Counted from the stretch's first letter, positions 37,075-47,182 are shown. The stretch is DNA of 64,000 nucleotides from Psychromonas sp. B3M02 (GCF_003318165.1 NZ_QOCB01000023.1:1-64000); one strand, 5' to 3'. Notes: generated by a model not told the origin, from the letters alone. Made by a program: numbers and translations.

Positions 37075-37863
37075 ATGGCAGGACTAATCAAAACCCCAGA
37101 AGAAATAGAGAAAATGCGCGTTGCTGGTCAACAAGCAGCTGATGTATTAACTATGATTGAACCGCATATCAAAAAAGGTGTTACAACCAATGAGTTGAAT
37201 CAACTTTGTCACGACTACATAGTCAATGTGCAAGGCGGTATTCCAGCACCTTTAAATTACCACGGTTTTCCTAAATCAATCTGTACTTCATTAAACTACG
37301 TTGTATGTCACGGTATTCCAAATGACAAACCACTAAAAGACGGCGATGCGCTGAATATTGATATCACAGTAATCAAAGACGGTTATCACGGCGACACATC
37401 AAAAATGTTCATGGTTGGTAAAGGTACTATCCTTGCGGAACGTCTATCTCGTGTAGCACAAGAATGTCTATATATTGGTATCAACATGGTTAAACCAGGC
37501 GCTCGCCTAGGTGATATCGGTGCGGCAATTCAAAAACATGCAGAAAACCATAACTACTCAATCGTACGTGAATATTGCGGCCATGGTATTGGTGCAGGTT
37601 TCCATGAAGAACCACAAGTATTACATTACGGTAAAAAAGGCACAGGCGAAGTCTTAAAAGCAGGACAATGTTTTACTATTGAACCTATGCTTAATGCCGG
37701 TAAAGCAGCCTGTAAAGTATTGCGTGACGAATGGACTGTTGTCACTAAAGATAAAAAATTATCTGCACAATGGGAACATACTTTATTAGTAACAGAAACG
37801 GGTGTTGAAATTTTAACAATACGTCCTGAAGAGACAATAGAGCGTATTATTAACCCAGCATAA
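37075..37863 (+). CDS. map: Methionine aminopeptidase type I
   Basis: Removes the N-terminal Met from new proteins. 262 aa. Metal ligands are visible in order: the Asp pair in NIDITVIKDGYHGDTS, His in CGHGIGAGFHEEPQ, Glu in FTIEPML and Glu in QWEHTLLV. It is divergent from rpsB and followed by glnD 58 nt downstream, the usual arrangement. Confidence 0.97.
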   Translation: MAGLIKTPEEIEKMRVAGQQAADVLTMIEPHIKKGVTTNELNQLCHDYIVNVQGGIPAPLNYHGFPKSICTSLNYVVCHGIPNDKPLKDGDALNIDITVIKDGYHGDTSKMFMVGKGTILAERLSRVAQECLYIGINMVKPGARLGDIGAAIQKHAENHNYSIVREYCGHGIGAGFHEEPQVLHYGKKGTGEVLKAGQCFTIEPMLNAGKAACKVLRDEWTVVTKDKKLSAQWEHTLLVTETGVEILTIRPEETIERIINPA

Positions 37864-37921
37864 ATGTAAAAATAGCCTGTACACACCCTCTTCTGTGCAG
37901 GCTTCAATATCGAGGCTATAG

Positions 37922-40531
37922 ATGGACTTTGAACAGTATTCTCCGCTAAATATTCAACCAAAAGATCTCACGATTCCTTTTCTCAAAAATCACCTCCAAG
38001 CATTTTCTGACTGGCAACTTGAGCAGTTTAAAGCTAAACAACACATTAACGATATTGTTGCCATGCGAGCTTTATATGTAGATGAACTGCTAGGTCGGTT
38101 ATGGGATTTTGTAGGGCTGGATGAAAGTTACGATCTCAGTCTATTAGCAGTAGGTGGGTACGGCCGTGGAGAGTTACATCCAAAGTCTGATATTGATCTA
38201 TTAATACTATCTGACCATGGGTTTAGTAAAACCTCTGAAGGAAAAATAGGCCAGTTAATTACGCTGCTTTGGGATTTAAAGTTAGATGTGGGTAATAGTG
38301 TCCGCACCATCCAAGATTGTATTGAGCAAGGTAAAGCAGATATTACTATTGCCACCAGCATGATTGAGTCTCGTTTATTAAAAGGTAATCAACAAACCTT
38401 TGATAAGCTACAAGAAGTGATTGCAGAAGATGATTTTTGGCCATCGGATAAGTTTTTCACTATCAAAAAAGAGGAACAATTTGGCCGTCATAAAAATTGT
38501 AGAGGTGATGGTTATACACTAGAACCCGATATTAAAAATGGCTGTGGTGGTTTACGAGATATTCAAACGATTGCTTGGGTATCTAAACGTCATTTTGATG
38601 CGCAAAGCTTATTAGAGTTGACTTCATACGGTTATATTACTCAAGCCGAATACCATGAGATTAGTGACTGCCAATCGCAGTTATGGATGATTCGTTTTGC
38701 TGTTCATACCGTCACTAATCGCCCTGACAACCGCTTATTATTTGATTTTCAAAGTGATGTAGCCAAGTTATTAGGTTACACAGGGCAACGCAACGAAGCC
38801 GTAGAGCAGATGATGAAAATGTTCTACCAAACGATTCGTCGCGTTAAAGAACTGAATGAGATGCTATTACAGTACTTTGATGAAGCTATCTTAGGGAATG
38901 TTGCCACAGAGTTTCATGATATCGATGATAACTTTAGAATACGTGGTAATAAAATTGAATTAACCACCTCTGGTTATTTCCAAGAAAATCCTGAAGCTAT
39001 TATTCAATTGTTTGTCCATATCGCCGATGACAAACGTATCAAAGGGATCTATTCAGCAACCTTAAGAGAACTCCGTGAAGCACGCCGATGCTTAACCCAT
39101 TGGTTACAAAACATCCCAGAGTGTCGTTCGGTCTTTATGGAGATTATCAGGCATCCTAGAGGCATGGGTTTACCTTTCACTCTAATGTATGAACATGGTG
39201 TATTAGCCGCTTATATCCCACAATGGAGTCGTATTGTCGGGCAGATGCAATTTGATCTATTCCATGCTTATACGGTAGATGCACATACACATAAACTGGC
39301 TAAATTAATTAATAATTACCCTAATAGTAAAGCAGAGCACCCTTTAGCCCATGAGATATTCAAAGGCTTAGAAAAACCTGAACTACTATTTTTAGCCACT
39401 ATTTTCCATGATATTGCCAAAGGTCAGCAAGGCGATCACTCGACCCTAGGTGCTGTAGATGCCTTAGCATTTTGTGGCCTGCACGGTTTAACTCGTCACG
39501 AAAGTAAAGTTGTGGCTTGGTTAGTAGAGCATCACTTAACCATGTCTGTAACAGCACAACGTCGTGATATTAGTGATCCTAACGTAATCATTGAGTTTGC
39601 TAAAACAGTCAGGGACGAGAAACATCTGAATCTACTTTATTGTCTGACAGTGGCAGATATTTGTGCCACCAATGAAGAAACATGGAATAGCTGGAAAGCT
39701 TCACTATTGCGTGATTTATACTATAAAACCTTAACAGCGTTACGTCGTGGTTTGGAAAACCCACCTGATGTACGTGACCGTATTCGCGATCGTCAGCAAA
39801 AAGCATTAACCGTTTTAGCTAACCAAGGCATTAGTGAAGAGTATGTGCGACCGCTATGGAAACGCTTCAGACTCAACTATTTTTTCCGCTATACCTCAGC
39901 GCAAATCTGTTGGCATACAAAGCATCTATTAACACATCAAGATCACGATCGTCCTTTAGTGTTAATCAGCACTGAAAATGCCCGTGGTAGTGAGATATTC
40001 GTATACAGTAAAGATATTCGTACCCTGTTTTCTTCAGTGGTAACTGAGATTGATAATAAGAAACTCAGTGTACAAGATGCAAAAATACTATCTAGCCGTG
40101 ATAATTACTCACTAAGTACCTTTACCGTCTTAGAAGAAGATGGTGAGCATATTGACGTGGATAAAATTCAGCGTGTTAAAGAAGCGATCATTGATACTTT
40201 ATTAAAACCGCACATAGTGAACTCCAACATTATTCGATTAGAGCGAGTAAAAAGACCTTTTAAGTTTGAACCACAAATTACCTTTTTACCAACCCGCCGT
40301 AAACGCACTCAAATTGAAGTAGTTGCCTTTGATGCACCAGGTATTTTAGCCAATATAGGCACAGTATTTGTCGACCATGGTTTAATGCTAGATACCGCAA
40401 AAATCACCACCATAGGTGAAAGAGCAGAGGATCTATTCATTGTTTCTACAGTTGAAGGTGATGCATTAACCAAGGAACAAGAGGACGCGTTAAAAGCTAG
40501 CCTAATGTATGAGTTAAGCCCAAGTACATAA
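37922..40531 (+). CDS. glnD: Bifunctional uridylyltransferase/uridylyl-removing enzyme (PII sensor)
   Basis: Nitrogen sensor that uridylylates PII proteins when glutamine is low and removes the group when glutamine is high. 869 aa. The nucleotidyltransferase motif is at 77-94 (VGGYGRGELHPKSDIDLL). A helical linker follows, then an HD domain with HDIAKGQQGDHS (about 490-505), and two C-terminal ACT domains (about 675 and 785 onward) that sense glutamine. It lies downstream of map on the same strand. Confidence 0.96.
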   Translation: MDFEQYSPLNIQPKDLTIPFLKNHLQAFSDWQLEQFKAKQHINDIVAMRALYVDELLGRLWDFVGLDESYDLSLLAVGGYGRGELHPKSDIDLLILSDHGFSKTSEGKIGQLITLLWDLKLDVGNSVRTIQDCIEQGKADITIATSMIESRLLKGNQQTFDKLQEVIAEDDFWPSDKFFTIKKEEQFGRHKNCRGDGYTLEPDIKNGCGGLRDIQTIAWVSKRHFDAQSLLELTSYGYITQAEYHEISDCQSQLWMIRFAVHTVTNRPDNRLLFDFQSDVAKLLGYTGQRNEAVEQMMKMFYQTIRRVKELNEMLLQYFDEAILGNVATEFHDIDDNFRIRGNKIELTTSGYFQENPEAIIQLFVHIADDKRIKGIYSATLRELREARRCLTHWLQNIPECRSVFMEIIRHPRGMGLPFTLMYEHGVLAAYIPQWSRIVGQMQFDLFHAYTVDAHTHKLAKLINNYPNSKAEHPLAHEIFKGLEKPELLFLATIFHDIAKGQQGDHSTLGAVDALAFCGLHGLTRHESKVVAWLVEHHLTMSVTAQRRDISDPNVIIEFAKTVRDEKHLNLLYCLTVADICATNEETWNSWKASLLRDLYYKTLTALRRGLENPPDVRDRIRDRQQKALTVLANQGISEEYVRPLWKRFRLNYFFRYTSAQICWHTKHLLTHQDHDRPLVLISTENARGSEIFVYSKDIRTLFSSVVTEIDNKKLSVQDAKILSSRDNYSLSTFTVLEEDGEHIDVDKIQRVKEAIIDTLLKPHIVNSNIIRLERVKRPFKFEPQITFLPTRRKRTQIEVVAFDAPGILANIGTVFVDHGLMLDTAKITTIGERAEDLFIVSTVEGDALTKEQEDALKASLMYELSPST

Positions 40532-40553
40532 TGCTGCGTGAGTAGTAACTATA

Positions 40554-40588
40554 AAAAAGCCAGTGACTTAATTAAGCACTGGCTTTTT
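40554..40588. terminator. Bidirectional terminator between glnD and the iron ABC operon
   Basis: 12-bp stem AAAAAGCCAGTG / CACTGGCTTTTT. The loop itself contains the palindrome CTTAATTAAG, so the stem can extend further. T-runs occur in both directions, serving the convergent glnD and ATPase genes. Confidence 0.9.
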
Positions 40589-40624
40589 ACTAGGTGAGGA
40601 AATGTAAACGATAGGATGATTGAA

Positions 40625-41677
40625 CTAATCCTCAAAAACCACAAAGTCATGATTCAGCAAGCTTAGAGATACCTTGTCTCCCACCTTAAAGAATACGCTA
40701 TCACAAGTATGATTACTGTATTTAATCAGGAACTCTTGACCAGCAAACTGCGCGGTTATCTGTTGAGAAGGTCCTTGAAAATCGACCTGTTTAACAACAG
40801 CCTCACCTTGCATGTCTGGGGTGATATCAATATGTTCAGGTCTCAATAATAAGCGTAATTTTACAGTTTTAGACTGCTCAATCTTATTGTGTGTATTCAG
40901 CACACCAAAGCAACTTTGATAGCTGTAGTCATCAATAATACTCAAATCAATATAGTTAGTTTGGCCCATAAAGTCAGCTACATAGATTGAATTAGGCGCT
41001 CGATATAATTGTTGTGCGGTATCGATTTGCACTATTTTTCCAGCCTTCATCAAAGCAATACGATCTGCAAAGGCAAATCCTTCTTCTTTAGAATGGGTTA
41101 CAAACAAGGCACTCATTTGACGTTGTTTAAACAAATGACGAATTTCATGAATCAATTGAAAACGTACATGCTGATCCAAGTTGGAAAAAGGTTCATCCAA
41201 TAACATCAAGTCTGGTTGATAAGCTAATGCACGAGCAATGGCAATACGCTGCTGTTGACCACCAGACAATTGATGTGGGAAACGCTTCCCCATCTCACTG
41301 AGTTGAACTAAAGACAGCACTTCTGCAACACGTTGCTGCTTTTCACTTTTAGGCATCTTACTCGCTAATGAGAAAGCTACGTTATCAAACACATTCAAGT
41401 GAGGAAATAGTGCGTAATCTTGGAAAATAAGCCCAATTTTTCTAAGCTCAGGAGGCATATTAGTATGTGGATCGTTCAGTACTTTTTGTTGAATACTAAT
41501 ATGACCAGAAAGTTCAGCTTGTAGACCAGCAACAGCCCTCAATAAAGTGGTTTTACCACAACCACTTTCACCAAGTAGGCAAACAATCTCGTTGTCCTTT
41601 AACGTTAAATTTAAGCCAGTTAATACCGCTGTTTTTTGATATGAACAACTTAGGTTTTGAATATTTAATGCACTCAT
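40625..41677 (-). CDS. fbpC: Ferric-iron ABC transporter ATPase
   Basis: Energises iron(III) import with the neighbouring permease and binding protein. 350 aa. Walker A GESGCGKTTLLRAVAG, signature LSGGQQQRIAIARAL and Walker B LMLLDEPFSNLD are followed by a C-terminal TOBE-like domain (about 240-350; LLLRPEHIDI), as in FbpC/PotA-type ATPases. It overlaps the permease gene by 1 bp. Substrate assignment rests on the binding protein and a Fur box upstream of the operon. Confidence 0.88.
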   Translation of the reverse strand: MSALNIQNLSCSYQKTAVLTGLNLTLKDNEIVCLLGESGCGKTTLLRAVAGLQAELSGHISIQQKVLNDPHTNMPPELRKIGLIFQDYALFPHLNVFDNVAFSLASKMPKSEKQQRVAEVLSLVQLSEMGKRFPHQLSGGQQQRIAIARALAYQPDLMLLDEPFSNLDQHVRFQLIHEIRHLFKQRQMSALFVTHSKEEGFAFADRIALMKAGKIVQIDTAQQLYRAPNSIYVADFMGQTNYIDLSIIDDYSYQSCFGVLNTHNKIEQSKTVKLRLLLRPEHIDITPDMQGEAVVKQVDFQGPSQQITAQFAGQEFLIKYSNHTCDSVFFKVGDKVSLSLLNHDFVVFED

Positions 41678-43311
41678 TAATGCTTTTGCTCCAATAAACG
41701 ATTCACCACAATAAAGGGAATTAAGCCTAATGCAATGATCATTAAAGCAGGTAAGGCCGCATACTCAATCATCTCATCGGATACATATTGATACACGTAA
41801 GTAGCCAGAGTTTCAAAGTTGAATGGACGTAACAATAACGCCGCGGGTAACTCTTTCATTGATTCTATAAAAACTAAAATAAAGGCGGTTAATAAACCTT
41901 TTTTAATCAGTGGTATATTCACTCGCCACAGTGTTTTAGCAGGCCCGTTACCTAAGCTTCTTGATGCTAAATCTAAAGATGGTGAAACCTGCACTAAACT
42001 GCTATCCACACTACCAACAGCGATGGCACTAAAACGCACTAAATAGCCTAACACTAACACCACTAATGACCCAGAAAATAACAGGCCTACAGGCGATAAC
42101 TCCCATCTATGCAGAAACTCATGAAGTAACAGATCTAAACTAGTTAATGGAATCAACACCCCTATCGCTACCACAGTACCAGGTACAGCATAACCTAAAG
42201 AAGATAAGCGGATACTCGACTTAGCAAATACACCTGGACTTAAACGTTGATAAAAATTCACCACGAGTGCAACCAATAGCGCCAGTATAGCCACTAAAAA
42301 GGCTAACCAGAGACTATTCACAGTATAATTAAACAGCTGCTCGTTTAATGACTCACTAAAATAGTGGAAGGCGTAATATAACAAGGTACCAATCGGGATA
42401 AATAAAGATAAACCTATTAACGACCAAGTAAAAATCAACACGCCCCACTTTTTCCAACCAGTAAGATGGAAGCGTAAATCGTTACTGCCACTACTATTAC
42501 GTTGATGGAGTTGTTGTTTACGACGACTATAGTTTTCTAAGGAAATTAAAATCACTAGCGCTAATAACATCAAAGACGAAATTTTTGCAGCGGTTGTTAA
42601 ACTCCCTAACTCTAACCAAGTATCATAGATAGCCGTGGTCAGTGTATGTACTGCAAAGTAGTTAACGGTGGCGAAGTCACCTAAGGTTTCCATCGCGATC
42701 AAAGAGATACCAACAGCCATTGCCGACCGTGACAGTGGAATACTCACTCGCCAAAATGCCTGATAAGGTGATAACCCTAAGGTTCTTGCTGCCTGAAACA
42801 ATCCAGCAGACTGTGTTAAAAAAGCACCACGGAGTAATAGATATAAATAAGGAAAAAGTGATAAGGCTAAAACAAATGAAGCGCCAAACAGTGTGCGAAT
42901 ATCTGGGAAGTAATAATCATGAATAGATTCCCAACCAAACCAATCTCGCAGAGTAAGCTGAACAGGGCCTGCAAAGTCTAAGAGATCCGTATACACAATA
43001 GCTACAATGTAGGGAGGCATCGCCAAGGGTAACATTAAAATCCACTGTAACTTTTGTCGCGTTGGGAATTCACAACAAGCAACAAACCATGCACAGGGTA
43101 AGGCAAAGACCAGACTAATTAATACAACTAACACAATCACCAACACAGAGTTGCTGATATAAGTCGGTAAAACGGTATTTAAAAGGTGTTGAAAACTGCC
43201 ACTTTGATCAAAACTAAAAGCGTTTAAAAAGATAGCAAGAACAGGGGATAACAAAATACAAGTTACTACCCAAGGTAGTAACTTGTATGGGTTGAACGAT
43301 TTAGAGATCAA
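41677..43311 (-). CDS. fbpB: Ferric-iron ABC transporter permease (fused two-domain)
   Basis: Inner-membrane permease, 544 aa, about twelve hydrophobic segments. Two binding-protein-dependent transport domains are fused, each with its cytoplasmic ATPase-contact loop: ARTLGLSPYQAFWRVSIPL in the first half and SRSLGNGPAKTLWRVNIPL in the second. This fused layout is normal for FbpB/SfuB. It overlaps both neighbours (1 bp with the ATPase, 11 bp with the binding protein), so the three genes form one operon. Confidence 0.88.
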   Translation of the reverse strand: MISKSFNPYKLLPWVVTCILLSPVLAIFLNAFSFDQSGSFQHLLNTVLPTYISNSVLVIVLVVLISLVFALPCAWFVACCEFPTRQKLQWILMLPLAMPPYIVAIVYTDLLDFAGPVQLTLRDWFGWESIHDYYFPDIRTLFGASFVLALSLFPYLYLLLRGAFLTQSAGLFQAARTLGLSPYQAFWRVSIPLSRSAMAVGISLIAMETLGDFATVNYFAVHTLTTAIYDTWLELGSLTTAAKISSLMLLALVILISLENYSRRKQQLHQRNSSGSNDLRFHLTGWKKWGVLIFTWSLIGLSLFIPIGTLLYYAFHYFSESLNEQLFNYTVNSLWLAFLVAILALLVALVVNFYQRLSPGVFAKSSIRLSSLGYAVPGTVVAIGVLIPLTSLDLLLHEFLHRWELSPVGLLFSGSLVVLVLGYLVRFSAIAVGSVDSSLVQVSPSLDLASRSLGNGPAKTLWRVNIPLIKKGLLTAFILVFIESMKELPAALLLRPFNFETLATYVYQYVSDEMIEYAALPALMIIALGLIPFIVVNRLLEQKH

Positions 43312-44320
43312 ATTTCACTTCATCCAGTAACTTAATAGCTGCTTCATGCTGTGCAGCTACCTCTGATAATTTAAGCTCATCTTCTTTAAATTGTCCCCAA
43401 GATGCAACTAATTTCGAAGGTTTAACCCCTTCTTTTACTGGGTATTCGTAATTGATTTCCGCATACATCTCTTGAGCAACATCACCCGATAAGAATTCCA
43501 TCAGTTTAATTGCATTAGTTTTGTTAGGCGCATGCTTCACTAAAGCAATACCACTAACATTCATATGCGTACCCGTTGTTGCTTGATTAGGGAAGTTGAT
43601 ATGTACTGATTCCGCCCAAGAAACCTGTTTTGGATCATTGAGCATTTTGCCAAGATAGTAACTGTTAGTTAATGCGTAATCACATAAACCTTCTTTTACT
43701 GCTTTCACTTGTGCACGGTCGTTACCCTGTGGTTTACGCGCTAAGTTAGCTTTTAAACCTTCTAACCAAGTTTTTGCTTTTGCTTCACCTTCATGGGCAA
43801 TAATAGAAGCTAATAATGAAACATTGTATGGATGTTTACCAGAGCGCATACATACCTTGCCTTTAAAAGCAGGGGTCGCAAGGTCTTGATAAGTAATAGT
43901 TGGTACAGGACCAACACGCTCAACAGAAGAATAGATATTACGAGTACGGCTAGTTAGCGCAAACCATTGTTTCTTTTCACCTTGAAACTTACTTGGAATA
44001 TTACGATCTAACACTTCACTATTTACTGGTTGCGCTAAGCCATCTTCAGTAAATAAAGCTAAACGACTAAAATCAGAAGTTAACATAAGGTCAGCTGTTG
44101 ATAACTGCCCTTCTCGTTTAATACGCTCAATCAAGCCTTTTTTAGCAAATAAAATATTCACTTTGATACCTGTTTCGGCAGTGAATTCTTTCATCATAGG
44201 CTCAACCAAAAAAGGTTGGCGATAAGAATAAACATTAACCTCTTCAGCCGCTAATGACATTGAGCTAGCCAGCACAGAAGCACCAGCAAACAAGACAGTT
44301 AAACCTTTTTTAATAGACAT
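43301..44320 (-). CDS. fbpA: Periplasmic iron(III)-binding protein
   Basis: Captures ferric iron in the periplasm for the FbpBC importer. 339 aa with a Sec signal peptide (about 1-25, ending SLAAEE) and no lipobox. The mature start VNVYSYRQPFLVEPMMKEF is typical of the FbpA/FutA/IdiA family, and the tandem iron-binding tyrosines are visible as Tyr221-Tyr222 in NSYYLGKM. First gene of the operon; a Fur-like box lies 50 nt upstream of the start. Other Fe(III) substrates such as citrate complexes cannot be excluded. Confidence 0.88.
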   Translation of the reverse strand: MSIKKGLTVLFAGASVLASSMSLAAEEVNVYSYRQPFLVEPMMKEFTAETGIKVNILFAKKGLIERIKREGQLSTADLMLTSDFSRLALFTEDGLAQPVNSEVLDRNIPSKFQGEKKQWFALTSRTRNIYSSVERVGPVPTITYQDLATPAFKGKVCMRSGKHPYNVSLLASIIAHEGEAKAKTWLEGLKANLARKPQGNDRAQVKAVKEGLCDYALTNSYYLGKMLNDPKQVSWAESVHINFPNQATTGTHMNVSGIALVKHAPNKTNAIKLMEFLSGDVAQEMYAEINYEYPVKEGVKPSKLVASWGQFKEDELKLSEVAAQHEAAIKLLDEVKFDL

Positions 44321-44369
44321 ATCTCTTCCTTTAAATAAGTGTATAAGTTAATTTCAAACTCATTCTATT

Positions 44370-44388
44370 GATAATAGTTCTTATTTTC
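44370..44388 (-). promoter_or_regulatory. Probable Fur box upstream of fbpA
   Basis: On the minus strand the 19-mer GAAAATAAGAACTATTATC matches the consensus GATAATGATAATCATTATC at 14 of 19 positions by eye, and it sits in the promoter region of an iron-uptake operon. Iron-dependent repression is therefore likely. Confidence 0.55.
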
Positions 44389-44459
44389 AAGACATAAACT
44401 GTCGTTAGATCTCTTTTCAGTAATTATTGATAATTAACATAGTTAAACGCTATCTATTA

Positions 44460-45875
44460 TTAAGCAGGTAAAGCGATACCCTGTTCTTTCATACGGGCAA
44501 TTTTGTAACGTAAGGTGCGTGGACTAATCCCTAATAATTCAGCAACATCTTTACGTTTACCACGGCAAGTATGTAACGCATCTAGGATCATTTTCTGCTC
44601 TTGTTGCTTCAAACCTTGACCTAAACCATCATCATTCGCTATTGCATCACTATTGGTATTTTTTGGTTGCTCTATTGGGCTAGTATTTATAATTGTATCT
44701 GTACTGATCACTGCAGGTTGTAGAATATGTTCAAATTGTTGGTCTTCTAAAATCAAAGCTTCACAACCAATCACTTCACCCACAGATAAAATCAATGCAC
44801 GTTGCATGACGTTATCCAACTCACGTACGTTACCTGGCCAAGTATAATTAACCAATAACTGTTCAGCTTGTGCGGATAAACTAGGAATCGCTAACGCTTG
44901 ATCTGTTGCGTGATAAGCTAATAAGTGTGTTGCTAGAGGTAAAATATCCCCTTTGCGCTGCGCTAATGGTAACCATTGCAGTGGAAAAACATTCAAGCGG
45001 TAATACAGATCCTCACGAAAGATACCGGCTTCAACTGCTTTTTTCAGATCTCGGTTACTGGTCGCTAATACTCGAATGTTTAATTTAATGGTTTTACGAG
45101 AGCCTAAACGTTCCACTTCTCGCTCTTGTAAAACACGTAATAACTTAACCTGTAACTCCAATGGCATTTCGGTAATTTCATCTAATAAAATCGTACCATT
45201 TTGTGCTTGCTCGAATTTACCAGGACAGGCTTGAATAGCCCCTGTGAAAGCGCCTTTTTCATAACCAAATAAGGTTGCTTCCAACATGTTTTCAGGAATA
45301 GCCCCACAATTAATAGCAATAAAAGGATTATCTTTACGTGCTGATTTGTCATGTAGATAACGCGATAAGACCTCTTTACCTGAACCACTTGGCCCGGTGA
45401 TCATAACTGATGCATCGGTGGCAGCGACTTTTTCAGCCACACTTAATAAAGCAGCCGTTGAAGGATCACCAAACACAGGCGTACACGAAGGCACTTTATG
45501 CACAGGCGCATAACGACTCACTTGATTTAATAAAACTTCCGGAGAAAACGGCTTAGCTAAATAGTCTATAGCACCATCACGAATTGCTTTTACTGCGTCG
45601 TCAATAGTGGCGTAAGCAGTCATTAATAGTACTGGTGTTTCAGGGTATTTACTTTTGATATTTTGTAATAGCGTTAAACCGCTCATTCCCCCCATTTGGA
45701 TATCACTGACCACTAAATCAAAGGTTGATTTCGTTAAAGCGATTAACGCTGACTCTGCACTGTCGACTTCTTGACAGTCATAACCTGCTAGCATAAGAGT
45801 GTCTATTAGAGCTTCACGTAAACCAGCATCGTCTTCAACAACTAATAATTTACCTTGAGATTGATTATGACTCAT
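44460..45875 (-). CDS. flrC: Flagellar sigma-54 response regulator FlrC (FleR type)
   Basis: Second-tier activator of sigma-54 flagellar genes, phosphorylated by FlrB. 471 aa. The receiver domain has acceptor Asp58 (LVVSDIQMGG). The central AAA+ domain has Walker A GPSGSGKEV, the sigma-54-contact loop GAFTGA and the downstream [21 protein letters not shown] Fis-type helix-turn-helix at the end includes DVAELLGISPRTLRYKIARM. It starts 2 nt after flrB; the pair forms an operon behind a sigma-54 promoter. Confidence 0.93.
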   Translation of the reverse strand: MSHNQSQGKLLVVEDDAGLREALIDTLMLAGYDCQEVDSAESALIALTKSTFDLVVSDIQMGGMSGLTLLQNIKSKYPETPVLLMTAYATIDDAVKAIRDGAIDYLAKPFSPEVLLNQVSRYAPVHKVPSCTPVFGDPSTAALLSVAEKVAATDASVMITGPSGSGKEVLSRYLHDKSARKDNPFIAINCGAIPENMLEATLFGYEKGAFTGAIQACPGKFEQAQNGTILLDEITEMPLELQVKLLRVLQEREVERLGSRKTIKLNIRVLATSNRDLKKAVEAGIFREDLYYRLNVFPLQWLPLAQRKGDILPLATHLLAYHATDQALAIPSLSAQAEQLLVNYTWPGNVRELDNVMQRALILSVGEVIGCEALILEDQQFEHILQPAVISTDTIINTSPIEQPKNTNSDAIANDDGLGQGLKQQEQKMILDALHTCRGKRKDVAELLGISPRTLRYKIARMKEQGIALPA

Positions 45876-45877
45876 AG

Positions 45878-46960
45878 TTAAGCTCCTACTACTTTACTTA
45901 ATTGCACACGGTGAAGTGGTAATACTAGGGTGAAGCAACTGCCCTTACCCACTTCTGATTTTACTTCTACTGTGCCTTTATGAGATTGCACTACACCTTG
46001 AACTACGGCTAACCCTAACCCGGTACCTTGCGACTTGGTGGTATAAAAGGCCTCCATCACTTTTGCTAAACGTTGTTTTTCAATACCTGGTCCATTGTCC
46101 ATCACTGAAATTTCAATTTTGTCTTCACCACGCTGAATCGCACTAATATACAGTTGAGCACCTTGCCCTGTTGCTTCAACGGCATTAGAAATAAGGTTGG
46201 TCATGGCACTAGTTAGGGCATTTTTATTCGCAAGGATAAACAGGTCTGGATCAGGTAATTTACACTGCAGCTTCCCTGACACACTTAACATCATGGCATC
46301 ACTGGCATTCTTAACCTCTTCTAACAGTGCAGCAACAGAGACCTCTTCAACTATTTTTTGCTCACCGCTACGTGCAAACAACAACATATCGTTGACCTGT
46401 GTTTCTAGGTCTTGCAAACGATTCATTAGCTTACCTTGAAAGCGTGAACGGGCTGTTTCATTAAGGGTTTTATTGGCTAAATTAGCACCGTATAACATAG
46501 CGGCAGATAAAGGTGTGCGTATTTGATGCGCTAATGAAGCCACCATTTTTCCTAATGAAGACAAACGCTTTAAGGTAGCAACATGCTCTTGCAATTGACG
46601 AGTATGTGTTAAGTCAGTGAGGAGAATAAGCTGACCAGGCTGACCTTCCAATGATGAGATAGAGAGCTGAATACGGCGACCATTTTTTAATGAAATTTCA
46701 TGACCATCATCATTTTTAGGGCTAAATGAGCGTTTAATGATATCGCTCCAACGCATATTCTCTAATGGTTCACCCAATAGTTGTATCGCCACACGATTTG
46801 CTTGCTCAACAATCCCATTACCATCAATAACAATCAAACCAGAAGGCAATTCATTGTACAATTGATCCATATAGTTAGCTTGAGCACGAAGTTGCTCTAA
46901 CTCTCCTACATAGCTTTCTGTTTGTAATGATGATGCTTGAGTCGATTCTGTTTTGGTCAT
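45878..46960 (-). CDS. flrB: Flagellar sensor histidine kinase FlrB (FleS type)
   Basis: Cytoplasmic kinase (360 aa, no membrane helices) that phosphorylates FlrC. A PAS domain (about 30-130) is followed by a HisKA box with His145 in SLAHQIRTPLSAA and a HATPase domain (NLISNAVEATGQG, MDNGPGI, GTGLGLAVVQGVV). A sigma-54 promoter with a short leader lies directly upstream (46998-47014), consistent with activation by FlrA as in Vibrio. Confidence 0.93.
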   Translation of the reverse strand: MTKTESTQASSLQTESYVGELEQLRAQANYMDQLYNELPSGLIVIDGNGIVEQANRVAIQLLGEPLENMRWSDIIKRSFSPKNDDGHEISLKNGRRIQLSISSLEGQPGQLILLTDLTHTRQLQEHVATLKRLSSLGKMVASLAHQIRTPLSAAMLYGANLANKTLNETARSRFQGKLMNRLQDLETQVNDMLLFARSGEQKIVEEVSVAALLEEVKNASDAMMLSVSGKLQCKLPDPDLFILANKNALTSAMTNLISNAVEATGQGAQLYISAIQRGEDKIEISVMDNGPGIEKQRLAKVMEAFYTTKSQGTGLGLAVVQGVVQSHKGTVEVKSEVGKGSCFTLVLPLHRVQLSKVVGA

Positions 46961-46997
46961 GGCGACACCTAATAAATAAGTATAGATATCACTACTA

Positions 46998-47014
46998 AGC
47001 AGTTATTATGCCAA
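46998..47014 (-). promoter_or_regulatory. Sigma-54 promoter of flrBC
   Basis: On the minus strand TGGCATAATAACTGCTT: GG and GC are 10 bp apart and the -24 element is TGGCA. The predicted start is about 28 nt before the flrB ATG. A perfect 7-bp palindrome, AAACTGT (47045-47051) and ACAGTTT (47068-47074), lies just upstream and could bind the activator. Confidence 0.72.
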
Positions 47015-47106
47015 ACAATAAATAACCATAATTAACAACAAGATAAACTGTAATCGCCATAAAAATGACAGTTTAATTTTGATAAAAGAAAGGATTTTAA
47101 AAACAC

Positions 47107-47131
47107 AAAACCGTGCTGATAGCACGGTTTT
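47107..47131 (-). terminator. Terminator of flrA
   Basis: 11-bp stem AAAACCGTGCT / AGCACGGTTTT with a 3-nt loop, followed on the minus strand by a T-rich tail. It lies 52 nt after the flrA stop and separates flrA from the flrBC promoter. Confidence 0.8.
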
Positions 47132-47182
47132 ATAGGGTAGAGAATATGGCTAAGAGTCATCAACCTTCTTAGCTAAAAGTGG

